Positions 7,326 to 16,713 of a stretch of 50,083 nucleotides of DNA are shown piece after piece; position 1 is the stretch's first letter; each line of letters starts with the position of its first letter. A model generated the notes under the pieces. The model ran no database searches. It was not told the DNA's origin and saw nothing but the letters and a program-made list of their open reading frames with translations. This DNA is from GCA-002282575 sp964646525. GTDB lineage: Bacteria > Pseudomonadota > Gammaproteobacteria > Thiomicrospirales > Thiomicrospiraceae. Both the position numbers and the translations under genes were made by a program. The stretch is from NCBI GenBank assembly GCA_964646525.1, contig CAZYER010000008.1, forward strand, positions 1-50,083, in the 5' to 3' direction.

Positions 7326-10300
7326 ATGACTTACTCTTTCACAGAGAAAAAGCGAATCCGTAAAGATTTTGCGAAACGCGCTTCGGTGCTCCCCGTTCCT
7401 TATTTGCTCAGCTTGCAAAAGGAATCTTTTTTAGACTTCTTACAATTAGACATTGCTGCAGACAAACGTAAAAACGTTGGTCTACATGCGTCTATGCGCT
7501 CTATTTTTCCGATTAAAGCGGTTTCGGGTGCAGCAGAATTAGACTATGTGTCTTATCGCGTTGGTGTACCAGAATTTGATGTTAAAGAGTGTAAGCAACG
7601 GGGAGCGACTTATTCAGCTCCCTTGCGCGCTAAACTACGCTTGGTGATCTTAGATAAAGATTCACCCGAAAATAATCGTCAAATTAAAGCGGTTAAAGAG
7701 CAAGAAGTTTACTTAGGCGATGTGCCTCTAATGACCGAAAATGGTACTTTTATTATTAATGGTACTGAACGGGTTATTGTGAGCCAATTACATCGTTCAC
7801 CAGGCGTTATTTTTGATAGTGATAAGGGTAAGACTCACTCATCTGGTAAGGTCCTTTTTAATGCACGCATTATTCCGTACCGTGGTTCTTGGTTAGACTT
7901 TGAATTTGACCACCACGACATTTTGTTTGTGCGTATTGACCGTCGTCGTAAACTACCCGTGACTGTCTTGTTGCGTGCGATGGGTTATGACAATGCCAGC
8001 ATTTTGTCGCAATTCTTCGAAGAAACAAAGGTTTCATACGATGGCAATAAGTTTGAATTGGCCATTGTTGATTCGCAGTTAAAAGGCGAAACAGCGACCT
8101 TTGATATCATGAATGGCGACAAGCTTATGGTTGAAGCAGGTAAGAAAATTACCGCTAAAACCATTCGAGATTTTAAAGCCGCTGGCATGGAAACCCTCGT
8201 GGTTCCAGAAGAGTTTTTGCTCGGCAAAGCGTTGATGAAAGACCTAATTGATGCTGATACGGGTGAAGTGATTGCACTGGCTAACGATGTTATTAACCAA
8301 GAACGATTAGAAAAAATTAAGTTAATGTCATCGGTTAACCTTTCATTGGTTTACACCAATGAATTAGATCAAGGTGCGTTTATTTCTGAAACCATGCGTT
8401 TGGATAACACCAAAACAGCACTTGATGCTTGGGTAGAAATTTACCGCATGATGCGTCCAGGTGAACCACCGACAGCAGAGTCATCAGAAAAATTATTTAA
8501 CAGCTTGTTCTTCTCGCAAGAACGTTATGACTTGTCAGATGTCGGTCGCATGAAACTGAACCGTCGCTTGCATCGTGATCACAACGAAGGCGATTTGGTG
8601 CTTTCAAATGATGACATCATTGATGTGATCAAAGAGCTGATTACCATTCGTAACGGTAAGAGCGTTGTTGACGATATCGACACGCTCGCTAACCGCCGTG
8701 TACGTGCTGTCGGTGAAATGGCTGAAAACGCTTTCCGCGTTGGTTTGGTTCGTGTCGAGCGCGCGGTACGTGAGCGTTTGAATTTGGCGGAATCTGAAGG
8801 GTTAATGCCTCAAGATTTGATCAATGCGAAACCGATTTCGGCAGCAATTAAAGAGTTCTTTGGTTCGAGTCAGTTGTCTCAGTTCATGGATCAAGTGAAT
8901 CCTTTATCTGAGATTACGCACAAACGTCGTGTCTCTGCGCTTGGCCCAGGTGGCTTAACGCGTGAACGCGCAGGCTTCGAGGTGCGTGACGTACATCCGA
9001 CTCACTATGGTCGTGTCTGTCCGATTGAAACCCCAGAGGGTCCAAACATTGGTCTAATTAACTCTTTGGCTGTTTATGCGCGTACTAATGAATATGGTTT
9101 CATTGAAACGCCTTACCGCCGTGTCGTTAATGGTCAGGTAACGGATATTGTGGACTATGTATCTGCGATTGATGAAGCGGACTATGTGATTGCTCAGGCG
9201 AATGCGGCGACGAATGCTGAAGGTCAGTTAACGGATGACTTCGTGCCAGCACGTTTCCAAAACGAGTTTACGCTGAAACAAGCCAGTGAAGTCCAGTATA
9301 TGGATATTTCACCGAAGCAAATCGTATCTGTTGCGGCCTCGTTGATTCCTTTCCTAGAGCATGACGATGCCAACCGTGCCCTCATGGGTTCGAACATGCA
9401 ACGTCAAGCCGTGCCGACTTTGCGTGCGCAGAAGCCCTTAGTGGGAACGGGTATGGAACGTACCGTTGCGATTGACTCGGGTGTTGCGGTTGTCGCAAAA
9501 CGTGGTGGCGTGGTGGTATCTTCTGATGCTGCTCGTGTTGTTGTGCGTGTCAATGAAGACGAAATCACTATGGGTGAAACCGGCGTTGACATCTACAATC
9601 TAACTAAATACATGCGTTCAAACCAAAACACCTGTATTAATCAGCGTGTTATCGTCAAAACAGGTGATGTGATCGGTAAGGGAGATGTGTTAGCTGATGG
9701 TCCTTCTACCGACTTAGGTGAGTTGGCCCTGGGTCAGAACATGCGTATCGCTTTTATGCCCTGGAACGGTTACAACTATGAAGACTCGATTTTGATTTCG
9801 GAGCGTGTTGTACAAGAAGACCGTTACACCACCATCCACATCGAAGAGTTGTCGTGTTTAGCACGTGACACCAAGCTAGGTCCAGAAGAAATTTCTGCGG
9901 ACATTCCTAACGTGGGTGAGTCAGCATTAGGTTTGCTTGATGATTGTGGTATGGTTTATGTCGGTGCCAATGTTAAGCCAGGTGATATTCTAGTTGGTAA
10001 AGTAACGCCCAAAGGCGAAACGCAACTGACTCCTGAAGAGAAGCTATTACGTGCCATTTTCGGTGAAAAAGCGTCAGATGTTAAAGATACCTCATTGCGT
10101 GTGCCTTCAGGTATTGAAGGTACGGTCATTGACGTTCAAGTCTTCCTACGTGACGGTGCTGAGAAAGACCGCCGTACGCGTGACATCGAAGAGGCTGAAC
10201 TGAAAGTCGTTCGTCAAGATTTGCAAGACCAGAAAAAGATTTTGTCGCAAGACGTTTACCGTCGTGCTCAGTCATTATTAATTGGTCAGGTGTGTAAAAC

Positions 10301-11408
10301 AGCGCCGAACAAGTCGTTAGTTAAGCAAATTCTGAATGCGGATAATTTGGCAGAAGTCGAAGCGTCTAAATGGTTAGAAATCACCGTTGCGGATGAGGGT
10401 GTGAACCTTCAATTAGAACAGTTGACAGCGCAGTTGAAAGCCAAACATCTTGAATTAGATGAATTGTTTGAAGCTAAGCGTAAGAAACTGACGCAAGGCG
10501 ATGACTTGCCTGCTGGTGTCATCAAAATGGTTAAAGTCTATGTGGCGGTTAAACGTCGCATTCAACCAGGTGACAAAATGGCGGGTCGTCATGGTAACAA
10601 AGGTGTTATCTCGCGTATTTGTCCGATTGAAGATATGCCATTCGATGAGAACGGTATGCCAGTTGACATCTGTTTGAATCCACTAGGCGTACCATCGCGT
10701 ATGAACGTTGGTCAGATTCTTGAGGTTCATTTGGGTTTGGCAGCATGGGGTTTAGGTCGTCAACTAGACACGATGTTACGTGAACAACGTCAGCGTCAAG
10801 AAATAACCCGTTTCCTTGAACAGATTTACAATGAGTCAGAAGGTCAAACGGTTGATTTCGATCAGTTGAGCGATGCTGAGTTTAGTGAAATGGTGGCGAA
10901 TCTGCGTGCAGGTGTGCCTTTGGCATCGCCAGTATTTGATGGCGTTTCGGAAGCTGAGATTAAGCGTTTGCTCCGTTTAGCGGGTCAGCCTGAGTCAGGG
11001 CAATTAACCTTATTTGATGGCCGTACAGGTGAAGCATTCGATCGTAAGGTTAGCGTGGGTTACATGTATTACCTCAAGCTGAACCACTTGGTCGACGACA
11101 AAATGCATGCGCGTTCAACGGGTCCTTACAGTCTCGTTACGCAACAGCCATTGGGGGGTAAAGCCCAGTTCGGTGGTCAGCGTTTCGGGGAGATGGAAGT
11201 TTGGGCGCTTGAAGCCTATGGTGCTGCCTTCACCTTACAAGAAATGTTAACGGTGAAATCGGATGACTTAACAGGTCGTACGCAAATGTACAAAAACGTC
11301 GTTGATGGTGACGAGTACATGAACCCAGGTATGCCAGAGTCGTTTAGTGTATTGATGAAAGAAGTCCGTGCCTTGGGTATTGACATTGAACTGGAGCAAG
11401 ACGAATGA
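7326..11408 (+). CDS. rpoB: RNA polymerase beta subunit
   Basis: The beta subunit forms half of the catalytic cleft. The product is 1360 aa. It begins MTYSFTEKKRIRKDF, which aligns with the E. coli start, and TGAGGT lies five bases before 7326; the upstream ATG at 7314 would add four non-conserved residues. The rifampicin-binding region reads SQLSQFMDQVNPLSEITHKRR, with Val524 where E. coli has Asn518. NGYNYEDSI and KMAGRHGNKG are intact. It overlaps rpoC by four bases (ATGA), so the two are translationally coupled. Confidence 0.98.
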   Translation: MTYSFTEKKRIRKDFAKRASVLPVPYLLSLQKESFLDFLQLDIAADKRKNVGLHASMRSIFPIKAVSGAAELDYVSYRVGVPEFDVKECKQRGATYSAPLRAKLRLVILDKDSPENNRQIKAVKEQEVYLGDVPLMTENGTFIINGTERVIVSQLHRSPGVIFDSDKGKTHSSGKVLFNARIIPYRGSWLDFEFDHHDILFVRIDRRRKLPVTVLLRAMGYDNASILSQFFEETKVSYDGNKFELAIVDSQLKGETATFDIMNGDKLMVEAGKKITAKTIRDFKAAGMETLVVPEEFLLGKALMKDLIDADTGEVIALANDVINQERLEKIKLMSSVNLSLVYTNELDQGAFISETMRLDNTKTALDAWVEIYRMMRPGEPPTAESSEKLFNSLFFSQERYDLSDVGRMKLNRRLHRDHNEGDLVLSNDDIIDVIKELITIRNGKSVVDDIDTLANRRVRAVGEMAENAFRVGLVRVERAVRERLNLAESEGLMPQDLINAKPISAAIKEFFGSSQLSQFMDQVNPLSEITHKRRVSALGPGGLTRERAGFEVRDVHPTHYGRVCPIETPEGPNIGLINSLAVYARTNEYGFIETPYRRVVNGQVTDIVDYVSAIDEADYVIAQANAATNAEGQLTDDFVPARFQNEFTLKQASEVQYMDISPKQIVSVAASLIPFLEHDDANRALMGSNMQRQAVPTLRAQKPLVGTGMERTVAIDSGVAVVAKRGGVVVSSDAARVVVRVNEDEITMGETGVDIYNLTKYMRSNQNTCINQRVIVKTGDVIGKGDVLADGPSTDLGELALGQNMRIAFMPWNGYNYEDSILISERVVQEDRYTTIHIEELSCLARDTKLGPEEISADIPNVGESALGLLDDCGMVYVGANVKPGDILVGKVTPKGETQLTPEEKLLRAIFGEKASDVKDTSLRVPSGIEGTVIDVQVFLRDGAEKDRRTRDIEEAELKVVRQDLQDQKKILSQDVYRRAQSLLIGQVCKTAPNKSLVKQILNADNLAEVEASKWLEITVADEGVNLQLEQLTAQLKAKHLELDELFEAKRKKLTQGDDLPAGVIKMVKVYVAVKRRIQPGDKMAGRHGNKGVISRICPIEDMPFDENGMPVDICLNPLGVPSRMNVGQILEVHLGLAAWGLGRQLDTMLREQRQRQEITRFLEQIYNESEGQTVDFDQLSDAEFSEMVANLRAGVPLASPVFDGVSEAEIKRLLRLAGQPESGQLTLFDGRTGEAFDRKVSVGYMYYLKLNHLVDDKMHARSTGPYSLVTQQPLGGKAQFGGQRFGEMEVWALEAYGAAFTLQEMLTVKSDDLTGRTQMYKNVVDGDEYMNPGMPESFSVLMKEVRALGIDIELEQDE

Positions 11409-14400
11409 AAGACATTCTAAACCTAATCAAACGCCAGAACATTGTCAGTGAGTTTGATGCCATCCGTGTGGGATTGGCATCGCCTGAGCGTATTCGTTCA
11501 TGGTCTTACGGTGAAGTGAAAAAGCCAGAAACGATTAACTATCGTACTTTCAAGCCTGAGCGTGATGGTTTGTTCTGTGCCAAAATCTTTGGACCTATCA
11601 AAGACTATGAATGCTTGTGTGGTAAATACAAGCGCATGAAGCACCGCGGTGTGATTTGTGAAAAATGTGGCGTTGAAGTTACGCAAACTAAAGTACGTCG
11701 TGAACGTATGGGTCATATCGACTTAGCTGCGCCTGTTACCCACATTTGGTTCTTGAAATCGCTACCAAGCCGCTTGGGTCTAATTTTAGACAAGCCATTG
11801 AAAGAATTAGAGTCGGTTCTGTATTACGAATCATACATCGTTGTTCATCCAGGCATGACACCTTTGGAAAAAGGTCAATTACTCAGCGTGGAAGAATACG
11901 AAGAAGCTTACGAGCAATATCGTGATGAATTCGACGCTAAAATGGGTGCTGAAGCGGTCAAAGACTTGCTTGATAACATGGATTTGTTGGCAGAAGCAAC
12001 ACGTTTGCGTGAAGAGTTAGATAGCACTTCGTCTGAAACCAAGTCGAAAAAGATTTCTAAGCGTTTACGCTTAATTGAGTCGTTTATCGAATCTGGCAAT
12101 AAACCAGGCTGGATGGTATTAGAAGTATTGCCCGTGCTCCCACCTGAGTTACGTCCATTAGTGCCGCTAGACGGCGGTCGTTTTGCCACATCTGACTTGA
12201 ACGATTTATACCGTCGCGTCATTAACCGTAACAACCGTTTGAAGCGTTTGTTAGAGTTGAATGCACCTGACATTATCGTGCGCAACGAAAAACGTATGTT
12301 ACAAGAGTCAGTCGATTCTTTGTTAGATAACGGTCGTCGTGGTCGTGCCGTAACGGGTACCAATAAGCGTCAGCTGAAATCACTTGCCGATATGATTAAA
12401 GGTAAGCAAGGTCGTTTCCGTCAAAACTTACTAGGTAAGCGTGTTGATTACTCAGGTCGTTCGGTTATCGTGGTTGGTCCTACCTTGCGTCTGCACCAAT
12501 GTGGTTTGCCTAAAAAAATGGCATTGGAATTGTTCAAGCCCTTCATTTTCTCTCGCCTACAAAAGCGTGGCTTAACTTCGACCATTAAAGGTGCGAAGAA
12601 AATGGTGGAGATGGAACTGCCAGAAGTTTGGGACGTGCTCGAAGAAGTGATTCGTCAGCATCCGGTAATGTTGAACCGTGCACCTACGCTTCACCGTTTG
12701 GGTATTCAAGCATTTGAACCGGTATTGGTGGAAGGTAAAGCAATTAACTTGCATCCGTTGGTGTGTTCGGCATTCAACGCCGACTTCGATGGTGACCAAA
12801 TGGCGGTGCACGTTCCCTTGTCATTAGAGGCGCAGCTGGAATGTCGTACCCTCATGATGTCAACCAATAACTTGCTTTCCCCTGCAAACGGTGATCCGAT
12901 TATCGTTCCTTCTCAGGACGTGGTATTGGGTCTCTATTACATGACGCGTGAGAAATTGCGCGCCAAAGGTGAGGGTATGGCTTTTGCGAACTGGCAAGAG
13001 GTTGAGCGTGCTTATGCGAATAAGGCCGTTGACTTACAAGCGATCATCAAAGTTCGTATTGTTGAGTACCGTAAAGACGAGCAAGGTGAACTACAGGCGC
13101 TACCGGCTAAATTAGTTGAGACGACTGTGGGTCGTACTTTGTTGTTCAGCATTATGCCTAAAGGGTTAGATTTTGCTCTGGTTAACCAAGCGCAGACGAA
13201 AAAGCGAGTCGCTAAATTGCTTGATGCTTGTTATCGTACCTTGGGTCCAAAAGAGACAGTCGTATTTGCCGACCAATTGATGTATACTGGTTTCCGTCAT
13301 TCAACCAGTGCAGGCTTGTCTTTCTGTTCAGACGACATGCTGATTCCGGCTGAAAAGGCCGTTATCTTGGAAGAAGCGGAAGAGAAAGTTAAAACCATTC
13401 AGAACCAATACGAGCGTGGTCTGGTAACACAAGGCGAGCGCTACAATAAGGTTATTGATATCTGGTCACATGCCAATGAATTGGTTACCAAGTCGATGAT
13501 GGATCAATTGCAGGTTGAGCCAGTACGTAATGTCAATGGTGAGATTGAGCTGGATGCAGATGGTAAACCATTAATGCAAGGCTCTTTCAACTCAGTATAC
13601 ATGATGGCCGACTCGGGTGCGCGTGGTAGCGTAGCACAGATGCGTCAGCTAGGTGGTATGCGTGGTTTGATGGCGAAACCAGATGGTTCGATTATTGAAA
13701 CACCTATTACCGCAAACTTCCGTGAAGGCTTGAACGTACTGCAGTACTTTATCTCTACCCATGGCGCGCGTAAAGGTTTGGCCGATACCGCACTGAAAAC
13801 AGCCAACTCGGGTTACTTAACGCGTCGTTTAGTCGATGTGGCGCAAGACGTGGTGATTACGCAGGACAACAGTGATAAAGCCTTGCTTGGTAAGGGGATC
13901 TTGCTAAGTTCGCGTGTTGAAGGTGGTGAGATTGTTGAATCACTTGGCGAGCGCGTATTAGGTCGTTGCGTGGCACAGGATGTGTTCCATCCAGAAACGG
14001 GTGAGCTGTTGATTGCCGACGGTACCCTTTTGGATGAGCGTAATATTCAGTTGCTTGATAACCATGGTATCGACCATATTCACGTTCACTCCGTCATTAC
14101 CTGTATGAATCCTCATGGCTTAGAACGTAAATGTTACGGTCGTGACTTGGCGACAGGTAAAGTGGTGAACTTGGGTGAGGCTGTCGGTGTTATTGCCGCT
14201 CAGTCGATTGGTGAGCCGGGTACACAGTTAACCATGCGTACCTTCCATATCGGTGGTGCTGCCTCTAAGGCCGCAGCGCAAAGTAGTATTGAAGTCAAAC
14301 GTGGTGGTATTGTGCGTGTGCATAATGCACGTATGGTTACCAACTCAGAAAACAAAACACTGATCGTTTCTCGTTCAAGTGAGTTGACAGTTCATGATGC

Positions 14401-15709
14401 GCAAGGTCGCGAACGTGAACGCTATAAATTACCTTATGGTTGTGCGCTATTAGTTAAAGATGGCGACATGGCAGAAGCAGGTAAAATGGTCGTTCAGTGG
14501 GATCCTCATACTCACCCGATTATTGCAGAAAGTTCAGGTATGATTGAGTTTGCCGACTTTGTGTTGGGTAAAACTGCGGAAACGAAAACCGATGAAGTTA
14601 CCGGTATCAGTAACCTGGTTGTGAAGAGTTCAGACTACCGCGAAACCTTAAAAGCAGGCCAGAAAGTGGTTGAAGGTATGACCGATGAAGGTTATACCAC
14701 CATTAATGTCACGGGCATGGCAGGCGCCATTGGTAAGCCCAGTAGCTCACGTGACTTTATTCCTAAACTGAATATTCGTGGCGCGAATAATGAACTGATT
14801 TCTTTGCCATTGCCTAAAAATACGGTTGTACTGGTGAAACATGGTCATGCGATTGCACAGGGTGACATCTTAGCGCGTGTACCGCAAGAAACGTCTAAGA
14901 CTCGTGATATTACCGGGGGTCTACCTCGTGTAGCTGACTTGTTCGAAGCACGTATTCCGAAAGATCCCGCGATTATGGCTGAGATTTCAGGTATCGTTAA
15001 GTTTGGTAAAGAGACGAAAGGTAAACATCGTTTAATCATTACCAATGAGCAAAACGAGCAACAAGAGATTTTGATTCCAAAATGGCGTCACATTAACGTG
15101 TTTGAAAATGAACACGTCGATCGTGGTGATATTGTGGTGGATGGTGCGCCTAACCCGCATGATATCTTACGCATTTTGGGTGTTGAAGCTCTGGCGCGTT
15201 ACATCATTGATGAAGTACAAGCAGTTTACCGTTTGCAAGGCGTTAAAATTAACGACAAGCACATTGAAGTGATTATTCGCCAAATGTTGCGTAAAGTTGA
15301 AATTCGTGATCCAGGTGAAAGCCGTTTCGTCAAAGGCGAACCAGTCGATTTCAACCGTGTGTTGATTGAAAACCAAAAATTGGAAGCAGAAGGTAAGCTT
15401 CCTATTCAGTATGATCGTTTGTTATTGGGTATTACCAAAGCATCACTGTCTACTGAATCCTTCATTTCTGCTGCTTCATTCCAAGAAACCACGCGTGTCT
15501 TGACTGAATCAGCAGTAAGCGGTAAACGTGATGACTTAGCAGGCTTGAAAGAGAACGTTATTGTTGGTCGCTTGATCCCAGCAGGTACGGGTTTTGCGTA
15601 CCATCGCGCACGCAAATCGGGACAATATCGTCCACCCATGCCGAAGATGCCTCAAGCACCTGTCGCCATGTTTGCCGATCCCATTATCGATGATGACAGT
15701 CACGAATAA
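11405..15709 (+). CDS. rpoC: RNA polymerase beta prime subunit
   Basis: The beta prime subunit carries the catalytic Mg2+ triad NADFDGD and the clamp. The product is 1434 aa. The first zinc site is complete in CLCGKYKRMKHRGVICEKC near residues 71-89. The second zinc site is not: the position matching E. coli Cys814 is Ser823 and that matching Cys895 is Glu907, while Cys900 and Cys910 remain. The trigger loop region IGEPGTQLTMRTFHIGG is intact. It overlaps the end of rpoB and is followed by a terminator hairpin. Confidence 0.98.
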   Translation: MKDILNLIKRQNIVSEFDAIRVGLASPERIRSWSYGEVKKPETINYRTFKPERDGLFCAKIFGPIKDYECLCGKYKRMKHRGVICEKCGVEVTQTKVRRERMGHIDLAAPVTHIWFLKSLPSRLGLILDKPLKELESVLYYESYIVVHPGMTPLEKGQLLSVEEYEEAYEQYRDEFDAKMGAEAVKDLLDNMDLLAEATRLREELDSTSSETKSKKISKRLRLIESFIESGNKPGWMVLEVLPVLPPELRPLVPLDGGRFATSDLNDLYRRVINRNNRLKRLLELNAPDIIVRNEKRMLQESVDSLLDNGRRGRAVTGTNKRQLKSLADMIKGKQGRFRQNLLGKRVDYSGRSVIVVGPTLRLHQCGLPKKMALELFKPFIFSRLQKRGLTSTIKGAKKMVEMELPEVWDVLEEVIRQHPVMLNRAPTLHRLGIQAFEPVLVEGKAINLHPLVCSAFNADFDGDQMAVHVPLSLEAQLECRTLMMSTNNLLSPANGDPIIVPSQDVVLGLYYMTREKLRAKGEGMAFANWQEVERAYANKAVDLQAIIKVRIVEYRKDEQGELQALPAKLVETTVGRTLLFSIMPKGLDFALVNQAQTKKRVAKLLDACYRTLGPKETVVFADQLMYTGFRHSTSAGLSFCSDDMLIPAEKAVILEEAEEKVKTIQNQYERGLVTQGERYNKVIDIWSHANELVTKSMMDQLQVEPVRNVNGEIELDADGKPLMQGSFNSVYMMADSGARGSVAQMRQLGGMRGLMAKPDGSIIETPITANFREGLNVLQYFISTHGARKGLADTALKTANSGYLTRRLVDVAQDVVITQDNSDKALLGKGILLSSRVEGGEIVESLGERVLGRCVAQDVFHPETGELLIADGTLLDERNIQLLDNHGIDHIHVHSVITCMNPHGLERKCYGRDLATGKVVNLGEAVGVIAAQSIGEPGTQLTMRTFHIGGAASKAAAQSSIEVKRGGIVRVHNARMVTNSENKTLIVSRSSELTVHDAQGRERERYKLPYGCALLVKDGDMAEAGKMVVQWDPHTHPIIAESSGMIEFADFVLGKTAETKTDEVTGISNLVVKSSDYRETLKAGQKVVEGMTDEGYTTINVTGMAGAIGKPSSSRDFIPKLNIRGANNELISLPLPKNTVVLVKHGHAIAQGDILARVPQETSKTRDITGGLPRVADLFEARIPKDPAIMAEISGIVKFGKETKGKHRLIITNEQNEQQEILIPKWRHINVFENEHVDRGDIVVDGAPNPHDILRILGVEALARYIIDEVQAVYRLQGVKINDKHIEVIIRQMLRKVEIRDPGESRFVKGEPVDFNRVLIENQKLEAEGKLPIQYDRLLLGITKASLSTESFISAASFQETTRVLTESAVSGKRDDLAGLKENVIVGRLIPAGTGFAYHRARKSGQYRPPMPKMPQAPVAMFADPIIDDDSHE

Positions 15710-15730
15710 ACTCGTTATCGTTGATTAATG

Positions 15731-15760
15731 TTGCGGATAAACGCCTGATTAGTTTATAAT
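15731..15760 (+). promoter_or_regulatory. sigma-70 promoter of the str operon, inside the rpoC terminator
   Basis: TTGCGG at 15731-15736 and TATAAT at 15755-15760 are 18 bp apart. The -10 lies in the loop and right arm of the rpoC terminator hairpin. A start near 15767 would give a leader of about 38 bases for rpsL. Confidence 0.65.
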
Positions 15761-15778
15761 CAGGCGTTTACTTTTACT
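15739..15778 (+). terminator. rho-independent terminator of rpoBC
   Basis: A perfect 13-bp stem, 15739-15751 with 15757-15769, encloses a five-base loop and is followed by ACTTTTACTT. The T-run is interrupted, so some readthrough into rpsL is possible. Confidence 0.75.
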
Positions 15779-15804
15779 TGAACTCTTTACGGAGACCCAC
15801 ACTC

Positions 15805-16179
15805 ATGGCAACTACTAACCAGCTCGTACGCAAAGGTCGTACTTCGCCGGTGTACAAGTCTAAGGTTCCAGCCCTAGATTCTTGCCCACAAAAACGCGGT
15901 GTTTGTACACGTGTGTACACAACTACCCCTAAAAAACCTAACTCAGCACTACGTAAAGTTGCTCGTGTGCGCTTAACCAATAAGATGGAAGTGACTTCTT
16001 ACATCGGTGGTGAAGGTCATAACTTGCAAGAGCATAGTGTGATCTTAATCCGTGGTGGTCGTGTTAAAGACTTACCAGGTGTACGTTACCATACCATTCG
16101 TGGTGCGCTTGACTGTGCCGGTGTTGCAAAACGTCGTCAAGGTCGTTCGAAATACGGTGCTAAGCGTCCTAAAGCTTAA
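15805..16179 (+). CDS. rpsL: 30S ribosomal protein S12
   Basis: S12 lies at the decoding centre and influences accuracy. The protein is 124 aa, the E. coli length, when started at MATTNQLVRKGR (15805, GGAG at 15791-15794). The accuracy loop KKPNSALRK is unchanged. It is the first gene of the str operon, 45 bases before rpsG. Confidence 0.97.
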   Translation: MATTNQLVRKGRTSPVYKSKVPALDSCPQKRGVCTRVYTTTPKKPNSALRKVARVRLTNKMEVTSYIGGEGHNLQEHSVILIRGGRVKDLPGVRYHTIRGALDCAGVAKRRQGRSKYGAKRPKA

Positions 16180-16224
16180 TACCAACAAAATTTAATATTA
16201 ATGAAATAACTACAGGTTAGTATC

Positions 16225-16695
16225 ATGCCGAGAAGAAGAGAAGTCGCTAAGCGCGAAATCCTGCCTGATCCGAAGTTCAACGATCTTCTGATTGCAAAAT
16301 TTATGAACATCATCATGGAAAGTGGTAAAAAATCAGTCGCTGAGTCGATTGTTTATGGTGCCCTTGAGCGTATGGCTCAAAAAACAGGTGGCGATGCTGC
16401 AACTAAGTTCCATGAAATTCTGGAAAAAGTGGGTCCCGTAGTGGAGCTGAAAGCGCGTCGTGTGGGTGGAGCTACCTATCAAGTGCCTGTTGAAGTTCGT
16501 GAAGATCGTCGTATTGGTTTGGCCATGCGTTGGTTGCGTGATGCAGCCCGTAAACGTGGCGAGAAAGGTATGATGTTGCGTTTAGCAAGTGAAATGACCG
16601 ATGCCCTCGAAAACCGTGGCGCAGCGATCAAAAAACGTGAAGAAACACACCGTATGGCGGAAGCTAACAAAGCCTTCGCACATTTCCGTTGGTAA
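16225..16695 (+). CDS. rpsG: 30S ribosomal protein S7
   Basis: S7 organises the head of the small subunit and contacts mRNA and tRNA at the E site. The protein is 156 aa. It begins MPRRREVAKREILPDPKF and contains RVGGATYQVPVEV. In E. coli S7 represses the str operon by binding the rpsL-rpsG spacer; the 45-base spacer here is shorter and shows no obvious equivalent structure. Confidence 0.98.
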   Translation: MPRRREVAKREILPDPKFNDLLIAKFMNIIMESGKKSVAESIVYGALERMAQKTGGDAATKFHEILEKVGPVVELKARRVGGATYQVPVEVREDRRIGLAMRWLRDAARKRGEKGMMLRLASEMTDALENRGAAIKKREETHRMAEANKAFAHFRW

Positions 16696-16713
16696 TAAAG
16701 TAAGGTTAACACT

